64,000 bases of DNA from the NCBI GenBank assembly GCA_013398615.1, contig VZSR01003049.1:1038979-1102978 (forward strand). Reading direction: 5' to 3'. The DNA is from Brachypodius melanocephalos. Taxonomy: Eukaryota; Chordata; Aves; Passeriformes; Pycnonotidae. A model generated the notes under the pieces. It made no database searches and was not told the DNA's origin. It worked only from the letters and a program-made list of their open reading frames with translations. Position 1 is the first letter of the stretch. The number at the start of each line of letters is the position of its first letter. Below, piece by piece: positions 26,661 to 38,345 of this stretch. Both the position numbers and the translations under genes were made by a program.

Positions 26661-26765
26661 CTTTGGGTTTTTTTTTTGTTTTGTTTTTTGTTTTTTGGGG
26701 GTTTTTTTGTTGTTGTTGTTTTTGGGGTTTTTTTGGTTTTGTTTTTTTTTTTTTTTTTATTTCAG
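26661..26765. repeat. T/G-rich low-complexity tract
   Basis: About 100 bases made almost only of T and G, including G5, G4 and a T17 run. It ends in ATTTCAG, which mimics a plus-strand acceptor. Read on the minus strand it ends AAATAAA followed by poly(A), so an old retroposed tail is another possibility. Confidence 0.6.
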
Positions 26766-27446
26766 AGCACTTGCCTTCTAGAAAAAGGTTTAGCAACCTT
26801 CGTTACCTCGGAGTCAAACCCATTACTGCAAGAAATTCCAGTGGAACAACTTGCAGAGTGGCTGGAGTAAGGAGCTGCATGGCATGAATAAGCAAACTGA
26901 AGGTGGAATTGGAACTTTGGGAAGTTGCTGTGGCAACACTCGAGTGCTGTACCCCTCACTTCGTATTCTCTATCCAGGACATACTACAGCTTCTTTGAGT
27001 TTCTTAAATTTTCTGATTAACTTTCTAGGTATATCATGGCAGATACCATGAAGCCTGTTCATGTCTGACTTCACAAAAACAACTCATAGAGTAAATAAAT
27101 ACACAATTAGTAAAGCACTGTTCTTTAGTATGACATTTACATACAAATCGTTGACACAATTGAAGCTACAAAGAAAACAGAGTGCAATACACGCCTTATT
27201 TTCTACCTGCCGCTTCTAGTCCGATCCCAGCTTGGGTATCTGCGGCTCACCTGGGACATGTCCGGTGCCCAAGCACCGCGCCCTGCCGGGCGGTGAGCGC
27301 GCACAGCAGCGCGGGGCTCGCTGCCGGCAGGGCCGGGAGCTGCAGTACCGGCCCCAGCAGCACCGGCCCCGGCGGCACCGGCCCGCCCGGGGCGGGCAGA
27401 CCCTGCCCCACACCCGCGCACCCCGCGCCCGCCGAGCCCGCCTTAC

Positions 27447-27600
27447 CTTTGGCGAAAGCCAGCGGCTGACGGGAACAGGGAGGCAGAGGAAGGAAGCGCA
27501 GAGCTTTAGATTGCTTCAACTTTCAGTTCTCCCTCCGGCTCCCCGCTCGCTCACTCTCTTGCTGGCTTTCTCTCCTTCCTTCCTTCCTGCCCGGCCCCAC
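27447..27600 (-). other. ARAP2: ARAP2 exon 1, noncoding 5' leader (upstream end approximate)
   Basis: The right edge (transcription start) is arbitrary. The left edge is defined by a strong donor on the minus strand, AAAG followed by GTAAGG, with the GT at 27446-27445. The leader is purine-rich on the sense strand, with GGAA repeats near 27570-27588, and begins close to a G-rich block. It would splice to the acceptor at 21652. Confidence 0.6.
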
Positions 27601-27621
27601 ACCCCACCCCACCCCACCCCC
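27595..27621 (-). promoter_or_regulatory. Predicted G-quadruplex motif in the ARAP2 promoter/leader
   Basis: Five runs of four or five C on the plus strand (27595-27598, 27602-27605, 27607-27610, 27612-27615, 27617-27621) are separated by one to three bases. The minus (ARAP2 sense) strand therefore carries five G runs with very short loops, a textbook intramolecular G-quadruplex pattern. It sits beside the presumed transcription start. Confidence 0.6.
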
Positions 27622-28059
27622 GCGCTGCTCCCCGGCAGGCCGCGCCCGCGGAGCTCCCTGCCCGCCGCAGGAGGCGGCCGCACCTGGGCGCGCCGGCAGC
27701 GCCCGCCGCCCTCCGCGCCCGCGCCGCGGCTCAGGGCGTTCTGGCCCGGCCACATATTTCCTGAGGAGTCACTGGCAAGCCCGCAGGCGACCTTCGGCTC
27801 CGGAGGGCTGTGCGCCCCAGAGCATCGCTTCGCAGAGGCGTCCCGTGTTGCCGAGCCCGGGCTGGGCAGGGCAGGCGGCGAGTGTCCCCTCCCTGCCAGG
27901 CCAGGGAGCAAAGGGCGTCCCGGCGCCACCTCTGTCACCACGCGGAGCCACGCTGAGGGCGAGCGCTCCAGCTGCGGGGAAGCAGGACAGCCTGCCGGTA
28001 GTGACACAGCTCTGAGCACTTGCTTTGAAGAAACCTAAAGGCACTAAGCTTACAGTAAC

Positions 28060-28083
28060 TTCCAAGAATTCCAATTCTTGGAA
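28060..28083. promoter_or_regulatory. Palindromic pair of STAT-type (GAS) sites next to the ARAP2 island
   Basis: TTCCAAGAA (28060-28068) and TTCTTGGAA (28075-28083) both fit the STAT consensus TTC-N3-GAA, including the STAT5-preferred form TTCYNRGAA. They are reverse complements of each other, so the block is an 11-base inverted repeat with a 2-base spacer. Their starts are 15 bases apart. They lie just upstream of the island in the ARAP2 direction. Function is inferred from motif match only. Confidence 0.4.
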
Positions 28084-31000
28084 TTCCCCCATGTCTGTGA
28101 AAAACTGACACTCAGATGAAACCAGCATTTTGTTACACAAAATGATACGTAAAGTACTTTAATGTAGTGCATCGGTGGACACACACATCTTCCTCCTCAA
28201 CTGTCATCTTTCCTAATTAAATCCAAGGAGGTTTCAGAGGGTTTGCAGTGTTGCGGCTGAAGTCTGAGGTCTGCCACTCACTCTACTGAAGCAGAACGGA
28301 AGCAAAGTTACACTGAGAAGAAGAGGCCAATTATTAAAGTGCCAATTTAGGAGCAAGTAAACCTGCGTTCTTTTTAGGACTGCTTCCTACACACTAAATA
28401 GCCTTACTAGACTAGCCTTACTTCCTACACACTAAATAGCCTTACTAAATATCCTTACTTGTAGAGGGGCCATTAAATACTGTTGGTGCCATGGTACAAA
28501 AGTGAGGTTTCAGGATCATTATTTTGAATGCAAACAGCTTCTTCACTCTCCAACTTTCAGGCGAAACTTCCAGATTAGAAGTTTGCAATTCAGTATTACA
28601 GCACCAACTACACCGGTGCCCAAGCACTTCTGAAAATACAGCCATAAGTTGTAATTATTACATTCATAATTATCTGTGTACCAAAAAAAATGCAGTCAAT
28701 TTTACCTCCTAAACTTTTATTATGCTAGCAAATTTTTGGATTTGCCCTTTTTTGACATTCTAAATAAATTTGTTGTGATTTTGCTTGTCTTTTTATTAAT
28801 GCTTTTGTAGCATTTATCTCAGACAAGGAATTGTCAATCCTAATTATTTGCTAAGGGGCTGATATGTGTCCAGTCCAAGTGAATGCACAGATGTGATTCA
28901 GGTAAGTATTCTAACACCCTTTTTTTGTCATAGCCTTTCTGGATTGTAACCTAATGACTCACGTAGTCATCTGATCACAGATTTGCCTAACATTTCCAGC
29001 TAAGCCTAGCTTCCTTTCAGAACAGTAGGAGTGCCAATGAATACTGACTTTGAATAGGAATTTTAACCACAGTAACTTAAACTATTTGAAAGATTCAGAC
29101 CCTGTAAAGGACAAAAGATCAGCCTCCTTTGCAAGGCTTACCTCACCATGCAAAAATTCAGTTAATTGGAAGTTTGTGGTGGGCTAGAATGTCTTTCTCC
29201 TCAAGTCTAAGGGTAGGGACATTGATTAATACCCTTGAGCTCTTCTCTCTTCTCTTTCAAGAAGTTCCCAAGTCCATCTGTACGACCCACTTTTTTCCTC
29301 TTCCAGAGACCCATGTGATTTGCCCATGTCACCGGGCCAGTGACAGAGACTATAGATAATGGCCCACCAGCATTTGTCTTTAAAAAAACGGGTGTCAGAC
29401 CCTCTCATGGAACTCGCTGAAGAGATTGCCCTCGGCACATTTATACCCTTACAGTAATGGTATCTTCCCTCAGAGCACAGCATGACACTGCACACCGTGC
29501 CTCAGCCAGAGTTTACTTACTTAGTTTCCCTGACCACAATACTGGATCACAAGAATTGAGATAATTTTTTCAGCATGTATTTTTGGGAGAGGGCAAGGAA
29601 TGGGGAAAATTGAACACATACCCGGTTGTGCTTACATCTTTCTGTTTGCCTTATGTCCAGAAAAACTGCAATATACACAACATCATTTGAAGTCACATTG
29701 TGCTATTACGGGTTTAGGGGCTTTACTTGGCATTTTCTGTATATCTAAATTTCATTATTAATACCACACAAATCCATATTTTGTTTTATACTTTGTTAGA
29801 AATAAAGAAATAAAATCAGAGAACGAAGTCTAACCAATGCTCTGGAAAGGAGATATGATCACAGTCAGTGCAATTGAAAAAAAAATGAGAAAATTTGGAA
29901 ATGGAGTGATTACAACCAAATGGAATGAGATGAAATGATGGGCAGGGAAAAGGACTAAAACATGTCAAAATTACTCCAGTTCAAGTCCTGAAATCAGGGA
30001 AGGAATGTAAATAAAGAGGCAGGAGAAGAAACTACTGAAATGAAATCTTAAATATAAAAAAGAAAAAATTCCAAAACCAAGTGAAAACAGTAAAAGTGAA
30101 TTGAATGACAAGAAGTGCAGGGAAAGGGACCTAAGCTTGCCCAATTAATCCTCAGTGAAATCACAAGATTTCATCCCCTCTCCTGAAAGGAAATTCTTCA
30201 TTTGTTAGAAATAAAGTAGTATAATTTGATATATGGTGTTTTACTCTCTGTTAGAAGTGAAGTCGCATAATATATCATCTTTTAAAAAAGCTCTCAAGTC
30301 TCCAGTTTATCTACAGCATATAGTTCTCTGATGAGCATGGAATGGCAGCTTTCTACCACTGCAGTAAAAAAGCATTACAAAAATCTAGCAAGAGATTGCA
30401 TCTTACTAATTTTGGTGTAATTCAGATATGACATAAGGCAAAGTACTATTCTAAGACTTGTTGATAAGATTGAATTCTGAAAAATCTGCTGATAGGCCTG
30501 AAAACTGCAGAGGTTCTGTTATCTGATAACTTCCTCTTCCTTTGTGCTTTTATGTTGTATCATGAATAAGTGTTAGGTAGGCAGGTTTTTTTAGTAGATC
30601 AGACAAAATTTCAATGGAGAAATTAATTATAAATAGGAGCTGCATGACTTCTACTATATTCTCTGAAAGATATCAGGGCTTTTGTATCCTAAAATACATT
30701 TAACCATATTAGAAGGTCATTCATACTAACCATGTTAAGAATACCTTCCAGGTCATATTTATCATTACAAAACCCTTCAAAAAGCCTGTTTTCCAGTGAT
30801 TTCCAGTGATTGATGTTGACCTGATTTTTTTTTTTTTATCATCAGTCCATAAGAATAACCCTGTTAGCCTGTTTTTAAGTAAAGATAGAATAATATCATC
30901 AAACTGTACAAGAAATAATCCTTAGGACATAAGTATATCCCAGATTTCCATACTCTGTGTGGTTTGTCATATGTCAGAATAGATGCTTGCCACACTTCTT

Positions 31001-33552
31001 ATTGTTCATTAAACATAAAATGAAACTGATCCAAACTAGTCAGACATTTTCCAAATTCAAATATTGTAATTTTTAGAAGTATACATTTTTAAAACTATAG
31101 ATCAGTTCTGCTTGCTGCATATTTATTCTATTTAAGAACTCCAAATCCAGTTGCACAAGCAGCCAATTGATAAGATAAAATGAGGGAAACAACTGCTACT
31201 CCTTCCTTTATGGGTGTCTTATAAGTAGCTCTGATATTTACGTGAAGTTTATCAACGACCTAAAAATACACAGGAGACCTGAGTTTATTTGTCACTTTTA
31301 ATGAGATTATTTCACTTTCTCCTGGGAAAAAATCAAACAACCCATATATTCTTATCGAACACAGTCCAAGCAAAGTCTAAGTTCTGAACTTGGTCTTCAG
31401 CAATTGGTTCAGTCTCATTTGTTCCTCTTCAAAGCAGTGGTAATAAAATTCCTCCCGCAGTCTCCTCAAGGTGTTGAGAAGGTTAAATATTTAGATTTTG
31501 GAGAAGAAATGAAATGTTAGCTACACCTCAATCAACCAGCAGGTGAATATCTAGACCTTTTATTATTTGAGACTCCCTCTTATTGTTATACAATAACATT
31601 GATATTATTATTAATAAAATATTGGGAAAACTAACCTTGGAAATTAAATAATGCATTACAATTTTCATAAGCAGAGTTCTATCATGAGGTAACATATTTC
31701 ACTCAGGGTAAGACAAAATGATACAAGGCTTCAGAAAAGTGACAGGACTGCAGACAAAAATAAGCAAAAATAAGACTAGAGTTAAATTCAGATTTTGCAT
31801 TTTCTATCAACTTTTTATGTGTCCTTGGGATTCCTCTCAGCCACTTACTCAATGTATTATAAGTCAGTTACTTTTATATATGTCATACTGGATACCAGCC
31901 TCCATTTTTACTTAGACCTGTAATCCACTTTGAGCTATACTCCATATTTTAATGTAATTAATAGTCAGTTTGATTTCCAGGAAGCTTCATAAGATAGCTC
32001 CCTGCACCACATGATGAATTTTTAGATTATCATTTTATCAGCTATTAATGTAATTTTATACAGGTATGATGACACAATGATATTCAGTTTTGACATCTCC
32101 TTTTAATGGCTATAAGTGTGACCTTAATGCAGTCTATGTTTTGTTAAAACTACTGATGGATTCATGAAGTAGTCCCTTTAGCTATTTTGATATTGATATA
32201 TGACTTTTGAAATAAATGTGTAAAAGTGATCCCAGAGGATACCATTTACTAATTACTTTTACAATGTATTGATGTTTTTATTTCCTTTACCAATTCTGGT
32301 GACAGTTAAGTCCGAATTAATTTTTTGGCTTACATATTGTGTATACCACTCAACTGCATGTGCAAAATTCTCTCAAGAAGTTATTAGATTAATTGATGTA
32401 CTCTTAATTATCATAAAACTACTTGTAAACCAACAGCAAAATTTGGTCTAATTAGCACCTCTCATATAGTGGTGAATTAGAAACATTGGACCTGACTTCA
32501 CTTTCAACACAAGTCTGCAAAGATAGCAATTCAAAATACATTCCCTGGGACAACGTGAGGTTCCAGGAAGTTAAGAAGGCTCTATCTGCTGTCTTTTGCC
32601 AAAGACAAATACTGGACACAATACTGGACAGACTTGTCTCAACTAACCCACTCCAATCCCTGTCATAGGCCTGCACCCAAACCTCTGGATACAGCACTAT
32701 GGGCTGATGATCCCCCACTTCCCTATGTATTTGTTCATGTTTTAACCTACAGACAAGCTGAGAATCTTCTGCAGTACTGCTTTATTGAATTCACAAGCCT
32801 AGAAATTAAGGCAGACAATTTATTCTAGCAATGCAAGGGAGTTATGCTTCTGCTGTAAATGAAAGGTTTCTAGTTTCTAACTTGGGTTTCTCAAAGAAAT
32901 CTATCACTACAAAATCTAAATCTAGTGGCTTTAACACCTTTTCTCAGAGTACCTGTGTTCCAAGTGGGACCTTATTCTAGCGCTTCTGTTCTCATTTATA
33001 TTTAAAGTTTTCCAAGCAGTTTTTGAATACAGATGCATCTTCAAAGCATGTGGCATGTTCAGGGATTTTTTATTTCTTTGCTATTGCTCTCACCTAGGGG
33101 ATTTGTTTACCTTGGCATAGCTTTCTGTCATCTTTGAGAAGTTTAATGGGGCATTCTTTAACTTATTTGAAAATAAATCCCTCTGAGGAAATTTCCTGCG
33201 CATCAAAGTGCTAATTTTTTTTTGCCATATTTATCTTTTGCACAGTTCATTGAATTGCAATGAATCACACATCATTAAGATTTTATCTCCACAGTATTGG
33301 GTTATTCGAACTCAACAGAAACCACATTTGACACTTTTAACGACACTATTAGATTTAAAGGTCGCCATTTCAGGCACTTCCTTCTCTCTTTCATTTTACT
33401 TGTTCCTTAAGCAAATTTGTCATGGAAAGTAATGAAATATAATAGACTCAAAACTATTTCTAGAGGAAAAAAATTCCATGGTACAATCACAATTGAAATT
33501 GTCTATAGGTAAATAAAATTTCACACTGTTATTTAGGTCTGATTAAACGTAT
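28084..33552. other. Intergenic region, little recognisable
   Basis: AT-rich sequence between the two head-to-head genes. It contains the 38-base tandem duplication at 28383-28458. The missing first exon or exons of DTHD1 may lie here or further right, but none could be identified. Open frames here are short and lack splice or family support. Confidence 0.6.
28383..28458. repeat. 38-base tandem duplication
   Basis: CTTCCTACACACTAAATAGC starts at 28383 and again at 28421. The first 27 bases of the two copies are identical, and the second copy then diverges. A recent small duplication. Confidence 0.8.
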
Positions 33553-33690
33553 TATCATAGAACACAGAACTGTATAGTGGCCTGAGTTGGAAGGGACTTC
33601 AAAGATCATCTAGTCCCAACCCCTTGTCATGGCCAGGAACACCTTTCACTAGATCAGGTTGCTCAGAGCTCTATCCAAACTGGCCTTGAA
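33553..33690 (-). mobile_element. CR1 LINE 3' fragment
   Basis: Contains the diagnostic CR1 3' end in reverse: an ATCATAGAA start, GTTGGAAGGGACTTCAAAG, then GATCATCTAGTCC and a CAGGTTGCTCAGAGC segment. Orientation is minus. Typical 5'-truncated copy of about 140 bases. Confidence 0.85.
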
Positions 33691-36600
33691 AAATTTTGTT
33701 TTCTCTTCTCCTCACTGCTCTCTGCCCAACCAAAGAAAGCAACTCATAATGGCTGACTCACTTACCATCATTCTGGTGTTATCAAAGGCGCTAAACTGGA
33801 AGCTTACTGTATATACAAAAAACACTTTCATAGAAAACTCAATACGAAGATAGCCCATCTGTCCATGAATCATTTCTTGTTAAGTTACTAGGTTAAGTTA
33901 GAAGCTGAGTGGTATCGAGCCTTTGAAGTTTTACTGTACACATCCCATTTCACAAATAGTTTCCTTAGTTTTCTGTGTCTTTTCTAAATAACAAATTAAG
34001 CAACAGCCTCAAATGTAGAATGCTAACAGTTTAAAGTAAACAAGCTACCTGGGTAGTACCAGGTGGTCCTGAAACTACCAGTAACCTTACTTATTTTAGA
34101 TAAACAAAGGATGGCATAAGTATTCTGCCTACAGTTTTGAATTAGACTGCCATTTAAGAAATCTCATTCAGATACTCACCTTATGTTAAAAACTGAAATT
34201 GATGATAGCCCATTCTATACCTAGATAGTTCTTTCTATCTTTTTCACCTTATTCTGTACAGAAAATGTCATGCTTCCTTCAAACATTTCTTTGTACCAAA
34301 GGTATCTCTTAAGAGCAATGAATGTCTAACTTCAGTATTGAGGACAGCATTATAATGGACTGGGATTTTCTCATAGAAAGAAACACTGTCAAGTGAAAAT
34401 GACACTTTCATGTCATGTCTCTATAGTCTTTCCTTTTCTAAAATTTAATTAAGATTGCAATTAAACAAGTGTTATTTCAATATTGGATAGAAAAGACTAC
34501 AGTTTTTCTATGTTTCATTACTACAAAATACTATAGCTGATCACATGAAAAAGGCATTTTTCTTTCAAGAATTCATTTTTTCTAAAGCTTATAATTAGGT
34601 TATTACTTATGCATTTTACAGTTTAAGAGGGATTTCAGTCAGAGTAGATTTTCAGATGGATTTCCAAGATTCTTTCCTGTAGAAGACTGTAAATAGGATA
34701 ATACAGTATATGGATTTGAGAGTATGTATTGACATTTTTATCTTCTCCTTCATTCTCATTATATTTTGTAAGTAGCTGAGATTTTCTTCCCTCCTCAACT
34801 CTGGAGTTTTGGTTTTCCTACTGTGAGGCTCTTAAACATTTGATTTGTAGTTAAGATTGCTCAAAGCACTGTGACTGTACTCAGGGAGAGATACTTTTTT
34901 TAACCATATTACTTCATAATTACATATTTCAAAGGGATTATGTCAGTGACCAGCACTGGTCACTGTAATGGAATGCTAAATGAAATATTTACATGAACAA
35001 ATGATATAAATCCTATGGCACAGTGCATCTGTAGCACCTTCTTAGTTTTTCTGACACTATTATTCCTTTTTAATTTTGGCCTTAAAACAGCAGAGATGGG
35101 AAAAATAACCATTACACATATTCTCAGATATCAATAGATCAATAAACACACCAAAATGCACTCATTGTCACACACTGACCTTTGCATTATATGCAGAGTA
35201 TATAGGCAGAACTTATTGGATCTGCACCATGGACTCTAATCTCTTTTCCTCGCAGAACAAAGTCCACTTCCTTTGTTATCAGCTATGCAACACTTCTAAG
35301 GTATTCTGAAAAGAACAAGAATATCTATTAAAGGGTAATTTAATTTGAATGAATGATTTGATTCCTATTTTTCTAAACTGGATATTTTGTTCTTTCTACA
35401 TCCAAGGCTATTATTTAATATGGACAAAAAAGCTCTTTTTTAAAAGGACTTTTCAAATACTTAGAGAATATAGTTAAATGTGAATGTAACCCAGGAAAAG
35501 GAATTATTTTAAAACAAAATCAAATACAGAGCAAATTTTTCCAATTCTTTTTTTTTTTAATTCTGCTGATGTAGCTTTGCTGAAGATCACTCTTTTAAAA
35601 AATCAAACTTGAGTGGATAACTAGTCTTTGAGAATGAGTGCACAGGTCTTTTGTTATTAGTTCTTCCACATGAAATAAATAAACAAACAAACAAGCAGAT
35701 AAATAACATCACAAGACCTGAAAGAAACAAAATCTACTAACAATTCAATATTTATCACAATCTGTTTTGCACTTTTATTTCTTATATATGTGATAGTCAA
35801 ATAATATTCTTTTTCTTTGTTATGTGTTATGTTACCCACCTGGACATAGGGCCCTACTTTAACAATTGGGTTGCTGGACACCCATGTCTCTTTTCTTGTG
35901 AGTCTGTTGTTGTAATAGTAATTAACTCATGTCCATGGGCAGTGGATAACACAACGTCTTGTAGACACAAGCTTCATCCTGCCACTATGGGCCTGATTCT
36001 TTCGCAGTTACAGGATGTATTTCTGGCAGGGATTTCCAGCGAGGCTGAGGATCCACAGTGGCCAAATCTTAGAGAGCTACTTCTGATCAGGTATCCCTGG
36101 ACTGGTTTTGTGTGTCTCTTTGTGTACCTGTCTTTTTTCCTCTGGTCAGATTTTCTATAGTAAAGGCTGAAAGAGCAAACTATAGTTTCACTGTTAAACT
36201 TGACTGCTGGAGAATTGAGTAATACTGTACTTATCAAGTCTGATTATTCCTAAAGTCTCAATGTCTTCATTGTAACTGGAGAGCTGCACAGTACACCATC
36301 TCAGTAACTAATCCAGGCTGAATTTACTTTACAAAAGTACAAGATTAAAGTGATTGCAGCCTTTACTGTATGACATAAATTTTATTCTATCTAAATAACT
36401 CTTATACTAAATTCTTTATCATGTTGCATTGAATTCATATGTGATATTACAATATTATTTTCTTGAGTGTACCCTATATTATATATTAATATAGGCAGCC
36501 ATATATTTTCAGAGGATATACACTGCAGTACGTCTGAATAACTTGTGTTGCCTACTTTGTGTACTCTTCCTGTCTTCCAATTATAATATACTAATTTCAG

Positions 36601-37239
36601 CAGCATATTCTTTTACAATCTGTAGTGTCTAGAAAGCTTCAAAGCATGGCATAGCTAATCACCTCACTTACCAGGTGAGGCTGATCTGGACTATGAAACC
36701 CCATGGGAGCATGCAGAGCCCTGAAAGCTACTACTGCACCAACTGGATGTCTTTGGGCAAGAGTTTCTGTCAAATAAAAACCACATGATTGTTCCCAAAG
36801 ACTTTACAGTTACATTATCTAATACCTGTCAATATGGTACATAAACATGAGCCTTAAATTATAAGATTATTCAGTGAACAGCATCAAAAATTAAGAAATT
36901 CCATTTACATAATTTATCACTGTTCTTTGACTAAGGAGAAACGGCAAATTGATAGCAAAATATAATAAATAGGTTTCCATACTCCAGCACTGACACTGGA
37001 ATTAAGATAGGATGTGGGATCTTTTTTTTTTTTTTTAAACTAAAACAATTGTTTTCCTATAAGAATCATTGAATTTAGAAACATTCAAATACCGATCAGA
37101 CAGCCTGAATATACATTCTCTTTAAGATTGCTGAAGAGTGAAAAACCTGGAAGACTCAACTGTCGTTTAAGTGGCCATTACTGCCTCATTTGCTGTCATG
37201 AGATCCGGTATAGAATCCTCTGTTTGAAAATGAAATGTC
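33691..37239. other. Intergenic region, nothing recognised
   Basis: AT-rich DNA. A 112-codon plus frame at 35822-36160 has no start context, splice site or family similarity that I can see. Confidence 0.6.
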
Positions 37240-37630
37240 ATGGGGTTCTGGTGGACAGCTGACTGGACATGAGCCAGCAGTTTGCCCTGGTGGTCAAGAA
37301 GGCCAATGGCATCCTGGCCTGGATCAGGAATGGTGTGGCCAGCAGGAGCAGGGAGGTTATTCTTCCCCTGTACTCGGCACTGATGAGGTCACACCTTGAG
37401 TGCTGTGTCCAGCTCTGGCCCCTCAGTTTAGGAAGGACATTGAGTGTTGTGTCCAGCTCTGGCCCCTCAGTTTAGGCAATGTTGAGATGCTTGAGCATTT
37501 CCAGAGGAGGCAACGAGGCTGGAGAGGGGCTTGGAACACAAACCCTGTGAGGAACGACTGAGGAAGCTGGGGGTGTTTAGCCTGGAGAAAAGGAGACTCA
37601 GAGGAGACCCTATCACTCTCCTGAAGTAAT
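37240..37630 (+). mobile_element. CR1 LINE fragment, end of the reverse-transcriptase ORF, with an internal duplication
   Basis: Translates in places to the C-terminal end of CR1 ORF2, including Lys-Lys-Ala-Asn-Gly-Ile-Leu and Ser-Arg-Glu-Val-Ile-Leu-Pro-Leu-Tyr-Ser-Ala-Leu. It ends in the Leu-Glu-Lys-Arg-Arg-type region without the CR1 3' tail. A 44-base segment starting at 37398 is repeated at 37442, which shifts the frame. The element is dead. Confidence 0.88.
37398..37485. repeat. 44-base tandem duplication inside CR1
   Basis: GAGTGCTGTGTCCAGCTCTG at 37398 and GAGTGTTGTGTCCAGCTCTG at 37442 begin two copies that share about 35 bases with one mismatch before diverging. It arose after, or during, CR1 insertion. 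Confidence 0.85.
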
Positions 37631-37779
37631 CTACTTCCCCTCTTCAACAGGAAAACGAAAAAATATAAGACAGAAAAAAATCCTGAGTTGATACAGAAAA
37701 AAGTAACTTAAAATTACCATCATGGGCAAAATAAATTTAATTTAGAGAAAAAATTAATTTAATTTGTTGTCAATTAAAA

Positions 37780-38340
37780 TAGATTCGGAGAGTGAGAAGC
37801 AAAGGCAAAACATTGAAACAAGACCTTTCCTCCACCCCTTTTTTCTTCCATGTTCAACTTCACTCCCAATCCCTTTACCTCCTCTCCTTCCTGAGGAGTG
37901 CAGGGCAATGGCAAATGAGGGCAGCAGTCTGTCCATAACAGTTCACTCTACATTCTTTCCTGCTTATTCTTTTCCATGCTCCACTGTGGGTCCTTCTGAT
38001 GGTCTGCAGTTCCCGTCAGGAAAAACTGGATTCTAAACTGACTGCAGTTCTTTCAGGGAATATCTACTTTTCTTGGCATGGGGTCCTCCTCAGGCTGCAG
38101 GATCTGCTCCAGTCTGGTCTCCCATGGGCTGCAAGGGACTATCTGCCTCACATCTCCAGTACCTTCTCTTCCTTCTTCTCTGACCTTGTTTGCAGGGCTG
38201 GTTCTCACACTTTTTTCCTCAGTCCTCAATTTTCTCTGGTGTTCTTGTCCTTTCTTAAATATCTCTTCTCAGGGTTTTTTGTTCCATGCTCAGCTCAGTC
38301 CTGCAGCAGATGGACATCACCATATTAACAAATATTTATC
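37780..38340 (+). mobile_element. Probable retrovirus-derived dispersed repeat between two CR1 pieces
   Basis: A pyrimidine-rich block containing CTGCTCCAGTCTGGTCTCC, CATGGGCTGCAAGGGAC and a TGCAGGGCTGGTTCTCACAC stretch. It resembles a dispersed avian endogenous-retrovirus-derived repeat that I recognise only by general pattern. Boundaries and family are uncertain, and no coding capacity is visible. Confidence 0.35.
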
Positions 38341-38345
38341 AATCT

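Larger units (their letters stand above)
21653..27446 (-). other. ARAP2 intron 1
   Basis: AT-rich, with AAAT repeats (22941-22970), A-rich patches (23248-23272, 23970-24045), an AT palindrome (24297-24333), the N gap (25344-25353) and a T/G-rich tract (26661-26765). No exon was recognised. Confidence 0.7.
3916..27600 (-). other. ARAP2: ARAP2 gene span, 5' part (continues off the left edge)
   Basis: ARAP2 is a cytoplasmic, membrane-recruited Arf6 GTPase-activating protein that binds phosphoinositides and RhoA and acts on focal adhesions and endocytic traffic (known of the family). In this window the transcript runs from a noncoding exon in the CpG island, with its donor at 27447/27446, through six coding exons. 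Exon phases agree at every junction: 863 nt of coding sequence in the first coding exon, then 71, 80, 83, 357 and 70 nt, giving 508 codons. The encoded part has an N-terminal SAM domain (about residues 9-70), a long Ser/Glu/Lys-rich low-complexity linker (about 71-470) and the beginning of the first PH domain (about 474-508). ArfGAP, ankyrin, RhoGAP, RA and later PH domains should lie beyond base 1. Visible introns are 5.8, 6.2, 0.9, 5.1, 0.8 and 3.0 kb. Identification rests on strong similarity to the SAM and PH blocks and to the linker block ending in a proline-glutamate-isoleucine-proline motif. Confidence 0.95.
27200..28020 (-). promoter_or_regulatory. ARAP2: CpG-island promoter of ARAP2
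   Basis: This roughly 800-base block is the only strongly GC- and CpG-rich stretch in an otherwise AT-rich window. It contains many CG dinucleotides, GC-box-like GGGGCGGGC at 27389-27397, and a run of C4-5 blocks at 27595-27621. No TATA box is evident. On the minus strand it ends in a consensus donor (AAAG/GTAAGG, exon edge at 27447), consistent with a noncoding first exon leading to the ARAP2 coding exon. The start of transcription cannot be fixed from sequence; about 27.5-27.7 kb is a reasonable guess. The island lies about 13 kb from the first visible DTHD1 exon, so it could in principle be bidirectional, but no plus-strand exon leaving it was recognised. Confidence 0.8.

Noticed and set aside
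27232..28038. 268-codon open frame on the plus strand and several overlapping minus frames in the CpG island
   Set aside because: GC-rich DNA has few stop codons by chance. The peptides are Pro/Arg/Ala low-complexity in every frame and overlap the ARAP2 promoter, with no domain seen.
35822..36160. 112-codon plus open frame considered as the missing first DTHD1 exon
   Set aside because: No good start context or phase-1 donor, and no helical lead-in comparable to the start of the 41106 exon.
37269..37475. 68-codon open frame resembling a gene
   Set aside because: It is the decayed end of CR1 reverse-transcriptase coding sequence, broken by a tandem duplication.
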